64,000 bases of DNA from Oscillospiraceae bacterium Marseille-Q3528 (GTDB lineage Bacteria > Bacillota > Clostridia > Lachnospirales > Lachnospiraceae): NCBI GenBank assembly GCA_018223385.1, contig JAGTTR010000021.1, positions 1 through 64,000 on the forward strand. The letters run 5' to 3'. Each line of letters starts with the position of its first letter. Positions within the stretch are counted from its first letter, which is position 1. The notes beneath the pieces were generated by a model, which was not told where the DNA came from, searched no databases, and saw nothing but the letters and a program-made list of their open reading frames with translations. A program made the position numbers and the translations under genes. Of the stretch, positions 41,413-49,836 are shown piece by piece.

Positions 41413-42368
41413 TGAATACGAAAAAATTCGATTTGAAAAAATTCCTTTTGAACAATAATACATATGTGATCTTTCTTGTATTGTTTATTATCTGTGCAGT
41501 GCTTTCCAGCACATTCCTGGATATTGCCAACCTGACCAATATCCTGCTGCAGCAGTCCGGCCCGATTCTGGTGGCACTTGGTATGCTGTTTGTAGTCCTG
41601 ACCGGCGGTATTGACCTGTCTGTCGGTGCGGTAACCGCCCTTTCTTCCTGTGTGGCTTACGTGCTCATGAGAGACTATCAGGTAAACTTCGTTCTTGCAT
41701 TCCTTGCAGCACTTGTGATGGGACTGCTCATCGGTCTGCTGAACGGCCTGCTCGTTGCCTATGGCGGCATGCAGGGATTCGTTACCACACTGGCAACACT
41801 TTCCATCGGTAACGGTTTTGCCCTGATCGTATCCAACGGTGCTCCTGTCAGATGTTCTGATGTGGCAGCAGTATCCGCAATGGCCAGCAAGAAATATGGC
41901 TACCCGATCATCATCGGATGCGCCATCATCATCGTGATCATGGCATTCATCCAGAACTACACTTCCTACGGAAGAATCGTCATTGCCTGCGGTTCCAACA
42001 AGACAGCTGTTCAGCTGGCAGGTATTGATGTAAAGAAATATGTATGCTCCTGTTATCTGGTATCCGGTTTCCTTTCTGCTATCGCAGGAATGTTCATGGC
42101 ATCCAGAACCCAGACGGCAGCGTCCACACTGGGAAGCGGCGGTGAGCTGAATGCGATCGCTGCCTGCGTTATCGGCGGTGCCAGCCTGGCAGGTGGTAAA
42201 GGAAGCGTCATCAAAGCTGTGATCGGTGCTTTCACCATCGCACTGATCAACAACATTATGAACCTGAAGGGCGTGCCGGCATACCCGCAGGAGATCGTAA
42301 AAGGTCTGATCATCATTGCAGCAGTATTACTGCAGATTAATACAAATAAAGCTGAGGCAACTGTTTAA
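41412..42368 (+). CDS. Sugar ABC transporter permease (RbsC type), second system
   Basis: A 318-residue permease: GPILVALGMLFVVLTGGIDLSVGAVTALSS, IACGSNKTAVQLAGIDVKKY (coupling region), and CVIGGASLAGGKGSVIKAVIGAFTIALINNIMNLKG. ATG 41412 overlaps the ATPase stop. As the only permease of this system it should form a homodimer. Confidence 0.9.
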   Translation: MNTKKFDLKKFLLNNNTYVIFLVLFIICAVLSSTFLDIANLTNILLQQSGPILVALGMLFVVLTGGIDLSVGAVTALSSCVAYVLMRDYQVNFVLAFLAALVMGLLIGLLNGLLVAYGGMQGFVTTLATLSIGNGFALIVSNGAPVRCSDVAAVSAMASKKYGYPIIIGCAIIIVIMAFIQNYTSYGRIVIACGSNKTAVQLAGIDVKKYVCSCYLVSGFLSAIAGMFMASRTQTAASTLGSGGELNAIAACVIGGASLAGGKGSVIKAVIGAFTIALINNIMNLKGVPAYPQEIVKGLIIIAAVLLQINTNKAEATV

Positions 42369-42406
42369 TTGTATCATGAATTGTAACAAGGGGAGGTTTA
42401 CAAATT

Positions 42407-43525
42407 ATGGGTGCATCAAGAACAATGTCTTTCGGGGCTCCTGGACGCTATATCCAGGGGCCCGGGGAGATTAACCGGGTTTCTGTTCATACAAAAAAAT
42501 ACGGAAGCAGCGTGTTTGCTGTGATCGATCCGTATTTCTTTGCTTCTATGCAAGATCTTCTGAAAACGCAGTACGAGGCTGACGGACAGTCGTTCCAGGC
42601 TGCACAGTTCGAAAATGAGGTGACGGTGGAACGGATCCATGCACATGCGGAGGCAGCGAAAGCGTGCGGCGCCAATGTGATCATGGGAATTGGCGGCGGC
42701 AAATCCATTGATACGGCCAAAGGCGTAGCGAATGAGTTACAGCTGCCGGTTGTGATCATTCCAACCAGTGCTTCTACCGATGCGCCGACCAGCGCACTGT
42801 CTGTTATCTACAAAGAAAATCACGAACATTCTCATGCAATCAATTATATCAAGAGTCCGGATATGGTGCTGATCGACAGCACGATCATTGCCAATGCACC
42901 GGTACGGTTCCTTGTGTCCGGTATGGGAGATGCCATGGCAACATGGTTTGAAGCGCAGGCGAATGCGGCTTCCAACAGCGGCAATTATATCTGTCAGGAA
43001 GCAGGCTGTTTCCGGAGAACGAGAACGGCTATGAAGATTGCCCAGTTCTGCTATGAGACGATCCTTGATTTTGGCGAGGCTGCCAAAATCGCCAATGAGA
43101 ACCATGTGGTGACGGACGCTCTGGAGGCTGTTATTGAGGCCAATACGCTGATGAGCGGACTGGGCTTTGAGAATACGGCCTGCGCCTGCGCACATGCGGT
43201 GGGGGACGGCATCACGGCAACACCCAACGGCGCTGCAACACTCCATGGTGAAAAGGTGGCTTTCGGTACGCTGTGCCAGCTGGTGGCAGAGAATGCATCG
43301 TGGGAGACCATCAAAGAATATGTGGAATTCTGTAAGAAGGTGGGGCTGCCGACAACACTGGCGGATCTGCAGGTGGAGCTGACAGAAGAAAACCTGCAGT
43401 TGATCGCGGATAACGTATCGCAGCCGGAACTGGTGAGAGAACCGTTTGAGATTTCCTCTGACATGCTCAAAGAGATCGTGAAGGCGGCCGATGCCATCGG
43501 ACATCATATCACAGACGGTATGTGA
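42407..43525 (+). CDS. Iron-containing/GldA-type alcohol dehydrogenase
   Basis: A 372-residue member of the glycerol-dehydrogenase branch: GIGGGKSIDTAKGVANELQLPVVIIPTSASTDAPTS is the NAD site; Asp in GMGDAMATWFEA, His in ACAHAVGDG and His in LHGEKVAFG are the metal ligands. It oxidises a vicinal diol such as glycerol or a polyol/ketose. GGGGAGG lies upstream, 38 bases after the permease stop, so it is in the transporter operon. The true substrate is unknown. Confidence 0.87.
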   Translation: MGASRTMSFGAPGRYIQGPGEINRVSVHTKKYGSSVFAVIDPYFFASMQDLLKTQYEADGQSFQAAQFENEVTVERIHAHAEAAKACGANVIMGIGGGKSIDTAKGVANELQLPVVIIPTSASTDAPTSALSVIYKENHEHSHAINYIKSPDMVLIDSTIIANAPVRFLVSGMGDAMATWFEAQANAASNSGNYICQEAGCFRRTRTAMKIAQFCYETILDFGEAAKIANENHVVTDALEAVIEANTLMSGLGFENTACACAHAVGDGITATPNGAATLHGEKVAFGTLCQLVAENASWETIKEYVEFCKKVGLPTTLADLQVELTEENLQLIADNVSQPELVREPFEISSDMLKEIVKAADAIGHHITDGM

Positions 43526-43561
43526 GACAAAAACTGGATATAAAACAGAAGGGGGCAGGAA

Positions 43562-44446
43562 ATGAAATACGGAATTTACTTTGCATACTGGGAGAAAACC
43601 TGGGGATGTGATCAGAAGAAATATATTGAGAAAGTCCGTGATCTGGGCTTTGATATTCTGGAGATATCCTGTGCGGCACTGAAAAATATGTCCAGAGAAG
43701 AGATGCAGGCATTTCGCGATGAAGCAAAAGAACAGGGCGTGATGCTGACCGCAGGATATGGGCCTGCAGCGGAGGAGAATCTGGCGTCTGCAGATCCGAA
43801 GGTATCAGAGCATGCGGTTGCTTTTTATACAGACCTTCTGAAAAAACTGGAATTTATGGATATTCATACCATTGGCGGCGGCATCTATTCCTACTGGCCT
43901 GTGGATTATTCCAAACCCATCGACAAAGAAGGCGACTGGGCAAGAAGTGTGGCCAACGTAAAGAAGGTTGGAAAAATTGCCGGAGAGTGCGGTGTGGATT
44001 ATTGCCTGGAAGTGCTGAACCGGTTTGAGGGATATATCCTGAATACTTCTGAGGAAGCGGTTCGCTTTGTAAAAGAGGTGGACGTGCCTGCGGTAAAGGT
44101 CATGCTGGATACCTTCCATATGAATATTGAGGAAGACAGTATGATCGATGCCATCCTGACTGCCGGTGATCTTCTGGGACATTTCCATGTGGGCGAGAAT
44201 AACCGCAGAGTGCCGGGAAAGGGAAACTTCCCTTGGCCGGAGATCGGCAAGGCACTGCACCGGATCGGCTATGATAAGAATGTTGTCATGGAGCCTTTTG
44301 TCATCGGCGGCGGAGAAGTGGGAAGTGATATCAAGATCTGGAGGGATCTGAGCCATGGTGCTTCGCAGATTCGATTGGATGAAGATGCAAGAAATTCTGT
44401 TGCGTATCTTCGGAATGTTTTTGCAGGGCCGAACAACGAGTGGTAA
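43562..44446 (+). CDS. D-allulose (psicose)/D-tagatose 3-epimerase-type sugar epimerase
   Basis: A 294-residue TIM-barrel epimerase strongly resembling clostridial ketose 3-epimerases: YFAYWEKTWGCD and GFDILEIS near the start, GGGIYSYWPVDYS, the metal ligands in LEVLNRFEG (Glu), VKVMLDTFHMNIEE (Asp), GHFHVGENNR (His) and VVMEPFV (Glu), then GSDIKIWRDLS. Length and spacing match. These enzymes use Mn or Co and interconvert free ketoses such as D-fructose/D-allulose. It follows the GldA-type gene in the second transporter operon, so the imported sugar is probably a rare ketose or its precursor. Confidence 0.9.
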   Translation: MKYGIYFAYWEKTWGCDQKKYIEKVRDLGFDILEISCAALKNMSREEMQAFRDEAKEQGVMLTAGYGPAAEENLASADPKVSEHAVAFYTDLLKKLEFMDIHTIGGGIYSYWPVDYSKPIDKEGDWARSVANVKKVGKIAGECGVDYCLEVLNRFEGYILNTSEEAVRFVKEVDVPAVKVMLDTFHMNIEEDSMIDAILTAGDLLGHFHVGENNRRVPGKGNFPWPEIGKALHRIGYDKNVVMEPFVIGGGEVGSDIKIWRDLSHGASQIRLDEDARNSVAYLRNVFAGPNNEW

Positions 44447-44513
44447 TATCTGCCCTCTAATGGATATAATTTTTCAATCTGCGTGAATGTCATGACATTA
44501 CCAAAAGAGGTAA

Positions 44514-44542
44514 TTGACAGCCATTTATACAAAGCATACACT
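44514..44542 (+). promoter_or_regulatory. Promoter of the GntR-FGGY kinase operon
   Basis: Perfect TTGACA (44514-44519), 17-base spacer, TACACT (44537-44542). Confidence 0.6.
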
Positions 44543-44575
44543 GAATAGCGTCAGAGCACCATCAGTGTATGCTTT
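44531..44575. promoter_or_regulatory. 14-bp inverted repeat over the gntR promoter
   Basis: AAAGCATACACTGA (44531-44544) and TCAGTGTATGCTTT (44562-44575) are exact reverse complements separated by 17 bases. The left arm covers the -10. It may be an operator pair for autoregulation or a 5'-leader hairpin; there is no T tract. Confidence 0.55.
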
Positions 44576-44602
44576 GCAGATTGTAAAAATAAGGAGAAGA
44601 CT

Positions 44603-45367
44603 ATGCTTAATGAGACAAAAACCATTGATAAAAACATTCCTGTTCCGCTTTATTACCAGTTAAAAGAGCTGATCCTGGAAGCAATCAATGAAAATAAATA
44701 TACCGCCGGTGATGTGATCCCGACAGAAAAAGAGATCAGCAGTTACTATCAGATCAGCAGAACGACGGTCCGGCAGGCCATTGGCGAGCTGGTGCAGGAG
44801 GGAATTCTTTATCGGGTAAAGAGTAAGGGAACCTTCGTTGCCGAACCGAAAATTAAGCAGGAATATATCAGCAAGATCCAGAGCTTTAACGATGAGATCC
44901 TGCATCGGGGCATGACACCTAGTACAGAGGTATTGCAGTTTCGGGTACTGGAAGGAGAGGAGATTCCGGCGGAAGTGATAGAGGCATTTCAGCTGTCTGC
45001 AGAGGAAAAGGTAATCTTTCTGCACAGAAAGAGAATGGCAGACGGCAGGCCGATCGTACATTCCAAGACCTTTCTTCCGTATGCGCTGTGCAGTAAAGTA
45101 TTTCAGTATGATCTGAATAAAGAACGGCTGTACAGTATCCTGGATATGAGTGACGAGACACGGATTCACCATCTGGATCGTACCATTGAAGCGGTAGAGG
45201 CGGGAACGGAGGATGCCAAGCTGCTGGAAATGGAGAAGAAAAAGCCGATCCAGTATATCCGTTCTGTGGGATATAATTCGTTTGGAAAAGTAATTGAGTA
45301 TACCATGTCCCGTTATCGCGGGGACAGAAACCAGTTTACAGTAACAGTATTTCATGAGGTGAATTAA
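44603..45367 (+). CDS. GntR-family regulator, HutC/UTRA subfamily
   Basis: A 254-residue repressor. Residues about 13-80 form the GntR winged helix (PLYYQLKELILEAINENKYTAGDVIPTEKEISSYYQISRTTVRQAIGELVQEGILYRVKSKGTFV when read through). Residues about 95-250 form the UTRA ligand domain (FNDEILHRGMTPSTEVLQF, RPIVHSKTFLPY, YSILD, EAVEAG, PIQYIRSVGYNSFGKVIEYTMSRYRGDRNQF). TAAGGAG precedes the ATG. As the only GntR gene in the sugar island it is the best candidate to bind the shared TGTAACTACA element; that is inference. Co-transcribed with the kinase three bases downstream. Confidence 0.9.
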   Translation: MLNETKTIDKNIPVPLYYQLKELILEAINENKYTAGDVIPTEKEISSYYQISRTTVRQAIGELVQEGILYRVKSKGTFVAEPKIKQEYISKIQSFNDEILHRGMTPSTEVLQFRVLEGEEIPAEVIEAFQLSAEEKVIFLHRKRMADGRPIVHSKTFLPYALCSKVFQYDLNKERLYSILDMSDETRIHHLDRTIEAVEAGTEDAKLLEMEKKKPIQYIRSVGYNSFGKVIEYTMSRYRGDRNQFTVTVFHEVN

Positions 45368-45370
45368 GAG

Positions 45371-46897
45371 ATGACAAGATATATTTTAGCACATGATTTG
45401 GGAACATCAGGAAATAAGGCGACCCTTTTTTCGGAAAACGGAGAGTTGATCAAAAGTGTAACGGTATCTTATCCGGCACATTATTTTAATGACACATGGG
45501 TGGAGCAGGATGCAGATGACTGGTGGAATGCGGTATGCCAGTCCAGCAAACAGCTGATCGCAGAGGCAGGCATCGCGCCGGAAGCCATTGGTGCCATCAG
45601 CTTCAGTGGCCAGATGATGGGCTGCCTGTGCGTGGATAAGAACGGCAAGCCTTTGCGTCCGTCGATCATCTGGGCAGACCAGCGGGCACAGAAACAGGTG
45701 GCACAGATTGAGAAACGTATTGACCAGCAGAGCTTTTATCACATTGTCGGTCACAGAAATACAGCTTCCTATGGCGTGCAGAAGCTCATGTGGATCCGGG
45801 ACAATGAGCCGGAGATCTATGAGCAGACGTATAAGGCGCTGAATGCAAAGGACTATATTACTTTTAAACTGACCGGAAAATTCTACACCGAGTATTCCGA
45901 TGCCAACTCTTTTGCATGCTTTGACATCAACAAACTGAAATGGTCAGAGGAACTGATCGAATATACCGGTATCGATCCGGATAAACTGCCGGAAGTAAAG
46001 GAATCCACCTTTGTGGCAGGCGGTGTGACCAAAGAAGCAGCAGAACTGACCGGACTGGCAGAGGGAACGCCGGTAGTGCTTGGTGCCGGAGACGGCGTGG
46101 CTGCAAACGTAGGATGCGGCTCCATCACACCCGGTAAGACATACTGCTGTATGGGAACGTCCGCATGGATCACGACGACCGCAGAGGCGCCGATCTTCGA
46201 TGAGCAGATGAGAACGGTAACCTGGGCGCATGCGGTTCCGGGGCTGTATGCACCGAACGGAACGATGCAGTATGCCGGCGGAAGCTATAACTGGCTGAAG
46301 AATACCATCTGTCATGCAGAGAGTGCGATGGCAAAAGAAAAAGGCGGTTCTCCTTACGATTACATCAACAAAGAAGTGGAAGGTTCTCCCATGGGCGCCA
46401 ACGGCGTGATTTTCCTTCCCTATCTGCTCGGCGAGCGTGCACCCAGATGGAATGCACAGGCAAAGGGAACATGGCTGGGCATCAAGCCGGAGACGACCCG
46501 CGGTGACATCCTGCGAAGTGTACTGGAAGGCGTGACCATGAACCTGGATATCTGCCTGAACATCCTGCGGACGAAGATGGATATTTCTGAGATCATCTGC
46601 GTGGGCGGCGGTGCCAAAGGTGAGGTATGGCGTCAGATCATGGCGGATATTTATCAGGCAAAGATCCTGGTGCCGACCACACTGGAAGAGGGAAGCTCCA
46701 TGGGTGCAGCTGTCATCGGCGGCGTAGGAAGCGGTATCTTCAAAGATTTCTCCGCAGTTGACCGTTTCCTGAAGATCGATTCCGTACAGGAACCCAATCC
46801 GGCAGCAGTGGAAGCCTATGTACCGGTGAAGAAAGCCTTTGACCTGTATTATAATGCATTGGCAGATGTGTATAAAATGACTGCCAGTGAGAAATAG
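45371..46897 (+). CDS. FGGY-family sugar kinase, xylulokinase-like
   Basis: A 508-residue ATP-dependent kinase with two actin-like domains: AHDLGTSGNKATLFSENG, ISFSGQMMGCLCVDKNGKPLRPSIIWADQRA (catalytic Asp), GAGDGVAANVGCGSITPGKTYCCMGTSAW, FLPYLLGERAPRWNAQAKGTW and ICVGGGAKGEVWRQIMADIYQ. It resembles xylulokinases but the exact ketose is not determined; it may phosphorylate the product of the dehydrogenases or the 3-epimerase. It follows the GntR gene with a three-base gap. Confidence 0.88.
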   Translation: MTRYILAHDLGTSGNKATLFSENGELIKSVTVSYPAHYFNDTWVEQDADDWWNAVCQSSKQLIAEAGIAPEAIGAISFSGQMMGCLCVDKNGKPLRPSIIWADQRAQKQVAQIEKRIDQQSFYHIVGHRNTASYGVQKLMWIRDNEPEIYEQTYKALNAKDYITFKLTGKFYTEYSDANSFACFDINKLKWSEELIEYTGIDPDKLPEVKESTFVAGGVTKEAAELTGLAEGTPVVLGAGDGVAANVGCGSITPGKTYCCMGTSAWITTTAEAPIFDEQMRTVTWAHAVPGLYAPNGTMQYAGGSYNWLKNTICHAESAMAKEKGGSPYDYINKEVEGSPMGANGVIFLPYLLGERAPRWNAQAKGTWLGIKPETTRGDILRSVLEGVTMNLDICLNILRTKMDISEIICVGGGAKGEVWRQIMADIYQAKILVPTTLEEGSSMGAAVIGGVGSGIFKDFSAVDRFLKIDSVQEPNPAAVEAYVPVKKAFDLYYNALADVYKMTASEK

Positions 46898-46925
46898 GTT
46901 TTGTTAATATTTTATGGATTAATGC

Positions 46926-46954
46926 TTGATTTTAAAGTCCGAATGTAGTAACAT
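46926..46954 (+). promoter_or_regulatory. Promoter of the six-gene SDR-HAD operon
   Basis: TTGATT (46926-46931), 17-base spacer, TAACAT (46949-46954). TGTAGTAACA (46944-46953), a 9/10 reverse match to the repeated operator, overlaps the -10. Confidence 0.5.
46944..46953 (-). promoter_or_regulatory. Candidate operator, TGTTACTACA
   Basis: The reverse strand reads TGTTACTACA, one base from TGTAACTACA, and overlaps the -10 of the promoter at 46926. Confidence 0.45.
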
Positions 46955-46991
46955 AATAACATAATGAGATACCGAGAAAGGAGTCTTACAA

Positions 46992-47768
46992 ATGACAGTA
47001 TTGGAAAAGCTGTTTTCTCTGGAAGGCAAGACGATTGTTGTTACAGGGGGAGCACAGGGGATTGGTAAAGTAGTAGCCACAAGAATGGCTGAGGTTGGCG
47101 CTGACATCGTGATTTTTGATGTGCAGAAAGAGAAGGCGCAGGCAGTTGCAGATGAGATCGCTGCATCTACCGGACGCAGAACCGCAGTTTACGAGGTGGA
47201 TGTTACAGACCCGGCACAGGTAAAAGCCGGCATCGATGCAGCAGCAGAGAAGATGGGCGGCCTGGATGGTCTGTTTAATAACGCGGGAATTGTTATCCAT
47301 AAGTCCGCATATGATGTGAAGCCGGAAGAGTGGGCACATGTCATCAATGTGAACCTGAACGGAGAATATTATATGGCATCTGAGTTTGCAAGATACCTGA
47401 AAGCAAATAATAAGAAGGGTTCCATTGTCAATACGGCATCCATGTCCGGACATATTGTAAACTGGCCGCAGGAGCAGGCTTCCTACAATGCATCCAAAGC
47501 AGCAGTTATGCAGATGACCAAGTCTCTGGCAGTAGAGTATTGTCATGACGACATCCGTGTGAACAGCATCAGCCCCGGATACATGCGCACAGAGCTTTGT
47601 GTATTTGTTGATCAGGACTGGCAGAAGAGATGGATGGATCTGACACCTTACGGAAGATACGGCGAGCCGTCTGAGCTGTGCGGTGCGGTGATTTATCTGC
47701 TTTCTGAGTCCGCATCCTTTACTTCCGGTGCGGATATCGTTATTGATGGTTGCTACACTTGCGTTTAG
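46992..47768 (+). CDS. Short-chain dehydrogenase/reductase, paralogue of 30218-30994
   Basis: A 258-residue SDR with TGGAQGIGK, NNAGIVIHKSAYDV, NTASMSGHIVN, YNASK and SPGYMRTEL. Both ends (MTVLEKLFSLEGK, GCYTCV) and long internal stretches match the SDR at 30218 almost word for word, showing a duplication within the island. IFDVQK after strand two favours NAD(H). The likely substrate is a polyol or aldose. First gene of a run that continues with a zinc dehydrogenase. Confidence 0.88.
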   Translation: MTVLEKLFSLEGKTIVVTGGAQGIGKVVATRMAEVGADIVIFDVQKEKAQAVADEIAASTGRRTAVYEVDVTDPAQVKAGIDAAAEKMGGLDGLFNNAGIVIHKSAYDVKPEEWAHVINVNLNGEYYMASEFARYLKANNKKGSIVNTASMSGHIVNWPQEQASYNASKAAVMQMTKSLAVEYCHDDIRVNSISPGYMRTELCVFVDQDWQKRWMDLTPYGRYGEPSELCGAVIYLLSESASFTSGADIVIDGCYTCV

Positions 47769-47791
47769 TCTGAGACAAAGGAGATAAATAT

Positions 47792-48811
47792 ATGCGTCAG
47801 TTTGAATTGGTTGCACCAAAAACATTTGAAAAACATGAAGTGCCGATGCCGGAACCTGGTCCGGGTGAGGTTCGTATTGCAGTTAAGTCTGTTGGAATCT
47901 GTGGATCAGATATTCATGCATACTACGGGAAACATCCGTTTATGAGTTTTCCCATCGTTCTGGGACATGAATGTGCAGGCGTTGTGGAGAAACTGGGAGA
48001 AGGTGTGACAAAGGTTGCATTAGGTGACAGAGTTGTGCTCCGGCCACAGCAAGTGTGCGGAAAGTGTCGTCCCTGCCGGGAAGGCAGATATAATATTTGC
48101 GAGTCGCTGAAAGTGCTGGGGTGTCAGTGCACCGGCGGAAGTTCTGATTTCTATGTGGCAAAAGAAGAACTATTCTATAAGATACCGGATCAGATTGGTT
48201 TCGGGGAAGGAACCATGATAGAGCCTTTGTCTGTAGGTGTACATGCCGTGAAGAGAATCGGTGATGTGAAGGGTAAGAAGGTTCTGGTGTTAGGTGCCGG
48301 CACCATTGGTAACCTGGTAGCACAGAGCGCCAAAGGACTTGGGGCTTCCGCTGTTATGATCACAGATGTTTCCCGTGAGAAACTGGATATGGCAGCAGAG
48401 TGTGGCATTGATTATACCGTAGATGTATCCAAAGAAGATCTGGAAACTGTGATCAAGGAAAAATTTGGCCCGGATGGTATGGATGCGGTATATGAGTGTT
48501 CTGCAAGTCCGGCAGCACTGAATCAGGTGCTTGACATTGCAGGAAAAGGTATTCCGATCGTGATCGTTGGTGTATTTGCCGGCATGGCCAATACGAATAT
48601 GGCAAATGTGCAAGACAGAGAATATGAGCTGATCGGTACCCTGATGTATGTAGAAGAGGACTATTTTGAAGCAATCCGTCTGGTGGACGAGGGCAAGATC
48701 AATTTGAAACGGTTGATTTCCAGGGAATACTCCATCGAAGATGTGAGCAGCGCATATCAGTATATCGAAGATAATAGAGCTACTGCTCAGAAACTGATTC
48801 TCAATATTTAA
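47792..48811 (+). CDS. Zinc-dependent polyol/alcohol dehydrogenase, paralogue of 27872-28933
   Basis: A 339-residue MDR enzyme with VGICGSDIHAYYGKH and GHECAGVV (catalytic zinc), CGKCRPCREGRYNIC (structural zinc) and VLGAGTIGNLVAQ (cofactor). It resembles the dehydrogenase at 27872 across its length but is clearly diverged. It starts 23 bases after the SDR gene. Probably oxidises a secondary alcohol of a sugar or sugar acid. Confidence 0.88.
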   Translation: MRQFELVAPKTFEKHEVPMPEPGPGEVRIAVKSVGICGSDIHAYYGKHPFMSFPIVLGHECAGVVEKLGEGVTKVALGDRVVLRPQQVCGKCRPCREGRYNICESLKVLGCQCTGGSSDFYVAKEELFYKIPDQIGFGEGTMIEPLSVGVHAVKRIGDVKGKKVLVLGAGTIGNLVAQSAKGLGASAVMITDVSREKLDMAAECGIDYTVDVSKEDLETVIKEKFGPDGMDAVYECSASPAALNQVLDIAGKGIPIVIVGVFAGMANTNMANVQDREYELIGTLMYVEEDYFEAIRLVDEGKINLKRLISREYSIEDVSSAYQYIEDNRATAQKLILNI

Positions 48812-48818
48812 AAGGGAA

Positions 48819-48857
48819 GGCTGCCGGATATACAACAGAGTTCGGTAGCCATTTCTT
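48819..48857 (+). terminator. Weak intercistronic hairpin
   Basis: GGCTGCCG and CGGTAGCC pair with one mismatch, followed by ATTTCTTT. Downstream genes have no visible promoter, so readthrough is likely. Confidence 0.4.
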
Positions 48858-48882
48858 TAAAACAGGAGGAACCAACAGCGTT

Positions 48883-49815
48883 ATGATTCATACAGTATGC
48901 AGAACGATGACCCCGCAGGAGCTGGGGCATTGCCAGTGCCATGAACATATCTGGCTCCGCAAAGGCGCATCTTTTCAGAGCAACGAAGCACTGTGCATGG
49001 ATGACGAGGAGCGTTCTCTGGCGGAGCTGAAGGAATATGCAGCGGCCGGCGGGCGGCTGATCGTGGATGCACAGCCCACAGGCTGCGGCAGAGATGGCCG
49101 GATGCTGGCGCAGCTGTCAGAGAAAAGTGGTGTGGATATCGTGGCTTCCGCCGGATTCCACAAGCAGATGTTTTTCGATCAGACAGAGCTGCTTTCCTGG
49201 GACAGCAAAAAGCTGGCCGATCTGTATGTCCGTGAGATCGAGGAAGGCATGACGGATACGGACGGAACGGTTTTGCCGTACCGGGCAGGTATCCTGAAAG
49301 TGGCCATGGAGAACAACTGGAATACAGATCTGGTCTATGTACGGCTGTTTGAAGCCGTGGCAGAGGCGGCGGACAGAACCGGAGCACCGGTGATGGTACA
49401 TACGGAGAAAGGGAATGACATTGCAGGTCTGATCAACTGGTTTGAGCAGCGGAAGATCGCACCTTCCCGGCTGCTGATCTGTCATCTGGACCGCACCCAT
49501 TATGATGCCGCATATCATAAGGAAATTCTGGCATCGGGCTGTATGTTCTGCTATGACAGCGTGCACCGGCTGAAATATGTATCCGAGCAGGAGGAACTGG
49601 AACTGCTGGCGGAAATGCGGGAGGCAGGACTTCTTGGCCAGATCGTGATCAGCCTGGATACGACGAATCAGCGGCTGCGGGCTTACCATGCAGCAGATAT
49701 GGGTCTGGATTATATTTTGAAGGATTATATTCCAAAAATGAAGGCAATCGGGTTTACAGAGGGGGATATCCACCGGATGTGTGTGGAAAACCCCGGCAAA
49801 ATATTAGACTTTTGA
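48883..49815 (+). CDS. Phosphotriesterase-family hydrolase (lactonase candidate)
   Basis: A 310-residue TIM-barrel metal hydrolase. All binuclear-site elements are visible: HxH in CQCHEHIWL, the Lys expected to be carboxylated in AGILKVAME, His in VMVHTEKG, His in LICHLDRTHYD and Asp in VISLDTTNQ. Natural members are mostly lactonases rather than phosphotriesterases. Sitting among sugar dehydrogenases it most likely opens a sugar lactone, parallel to the SMP-30 protein in the other operon. CAGGAGG precedes the ATG. Confidence 0.85.
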   Translation: MIHTVCRTMTPQELGHCQCHEHIWLRKGASFQSNEALCMDDEERSLAELKEYAAAGGRLIVDAQPTGCGRDGRMLAQLSEKSGVDIVASAGFHKQMFFDQTELLSWDSKKLADLYVREIEEGMTDTDGTVLPYRAGILKVAMENNWNTDLVYVRLFEAVAEAADRTGAPVMVHTEKGNDIAGLINWFEQRKIAPSRLLICHLDRTHYDAAYHKEILASGCMFCYDSVHRLKYVSEQEELELLAEMREAGLLGQIVISLDTTNQRLRAYHAADMGLDYILKDYIPKMKAIGFTEGDIHRMCVENPGKILDF

Positions 49816-49836
49816 GGAAAGAGAAGGGATATTACG

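Noticed and set aside
38664..44446. Classical ribose (rbs) operon
   Set aside because: There is no ribokinase or RbsD; the operon carries a GldA-type dehydrogenase and a ketose 3-epimerase instead, so ribose is not the likely substrate.
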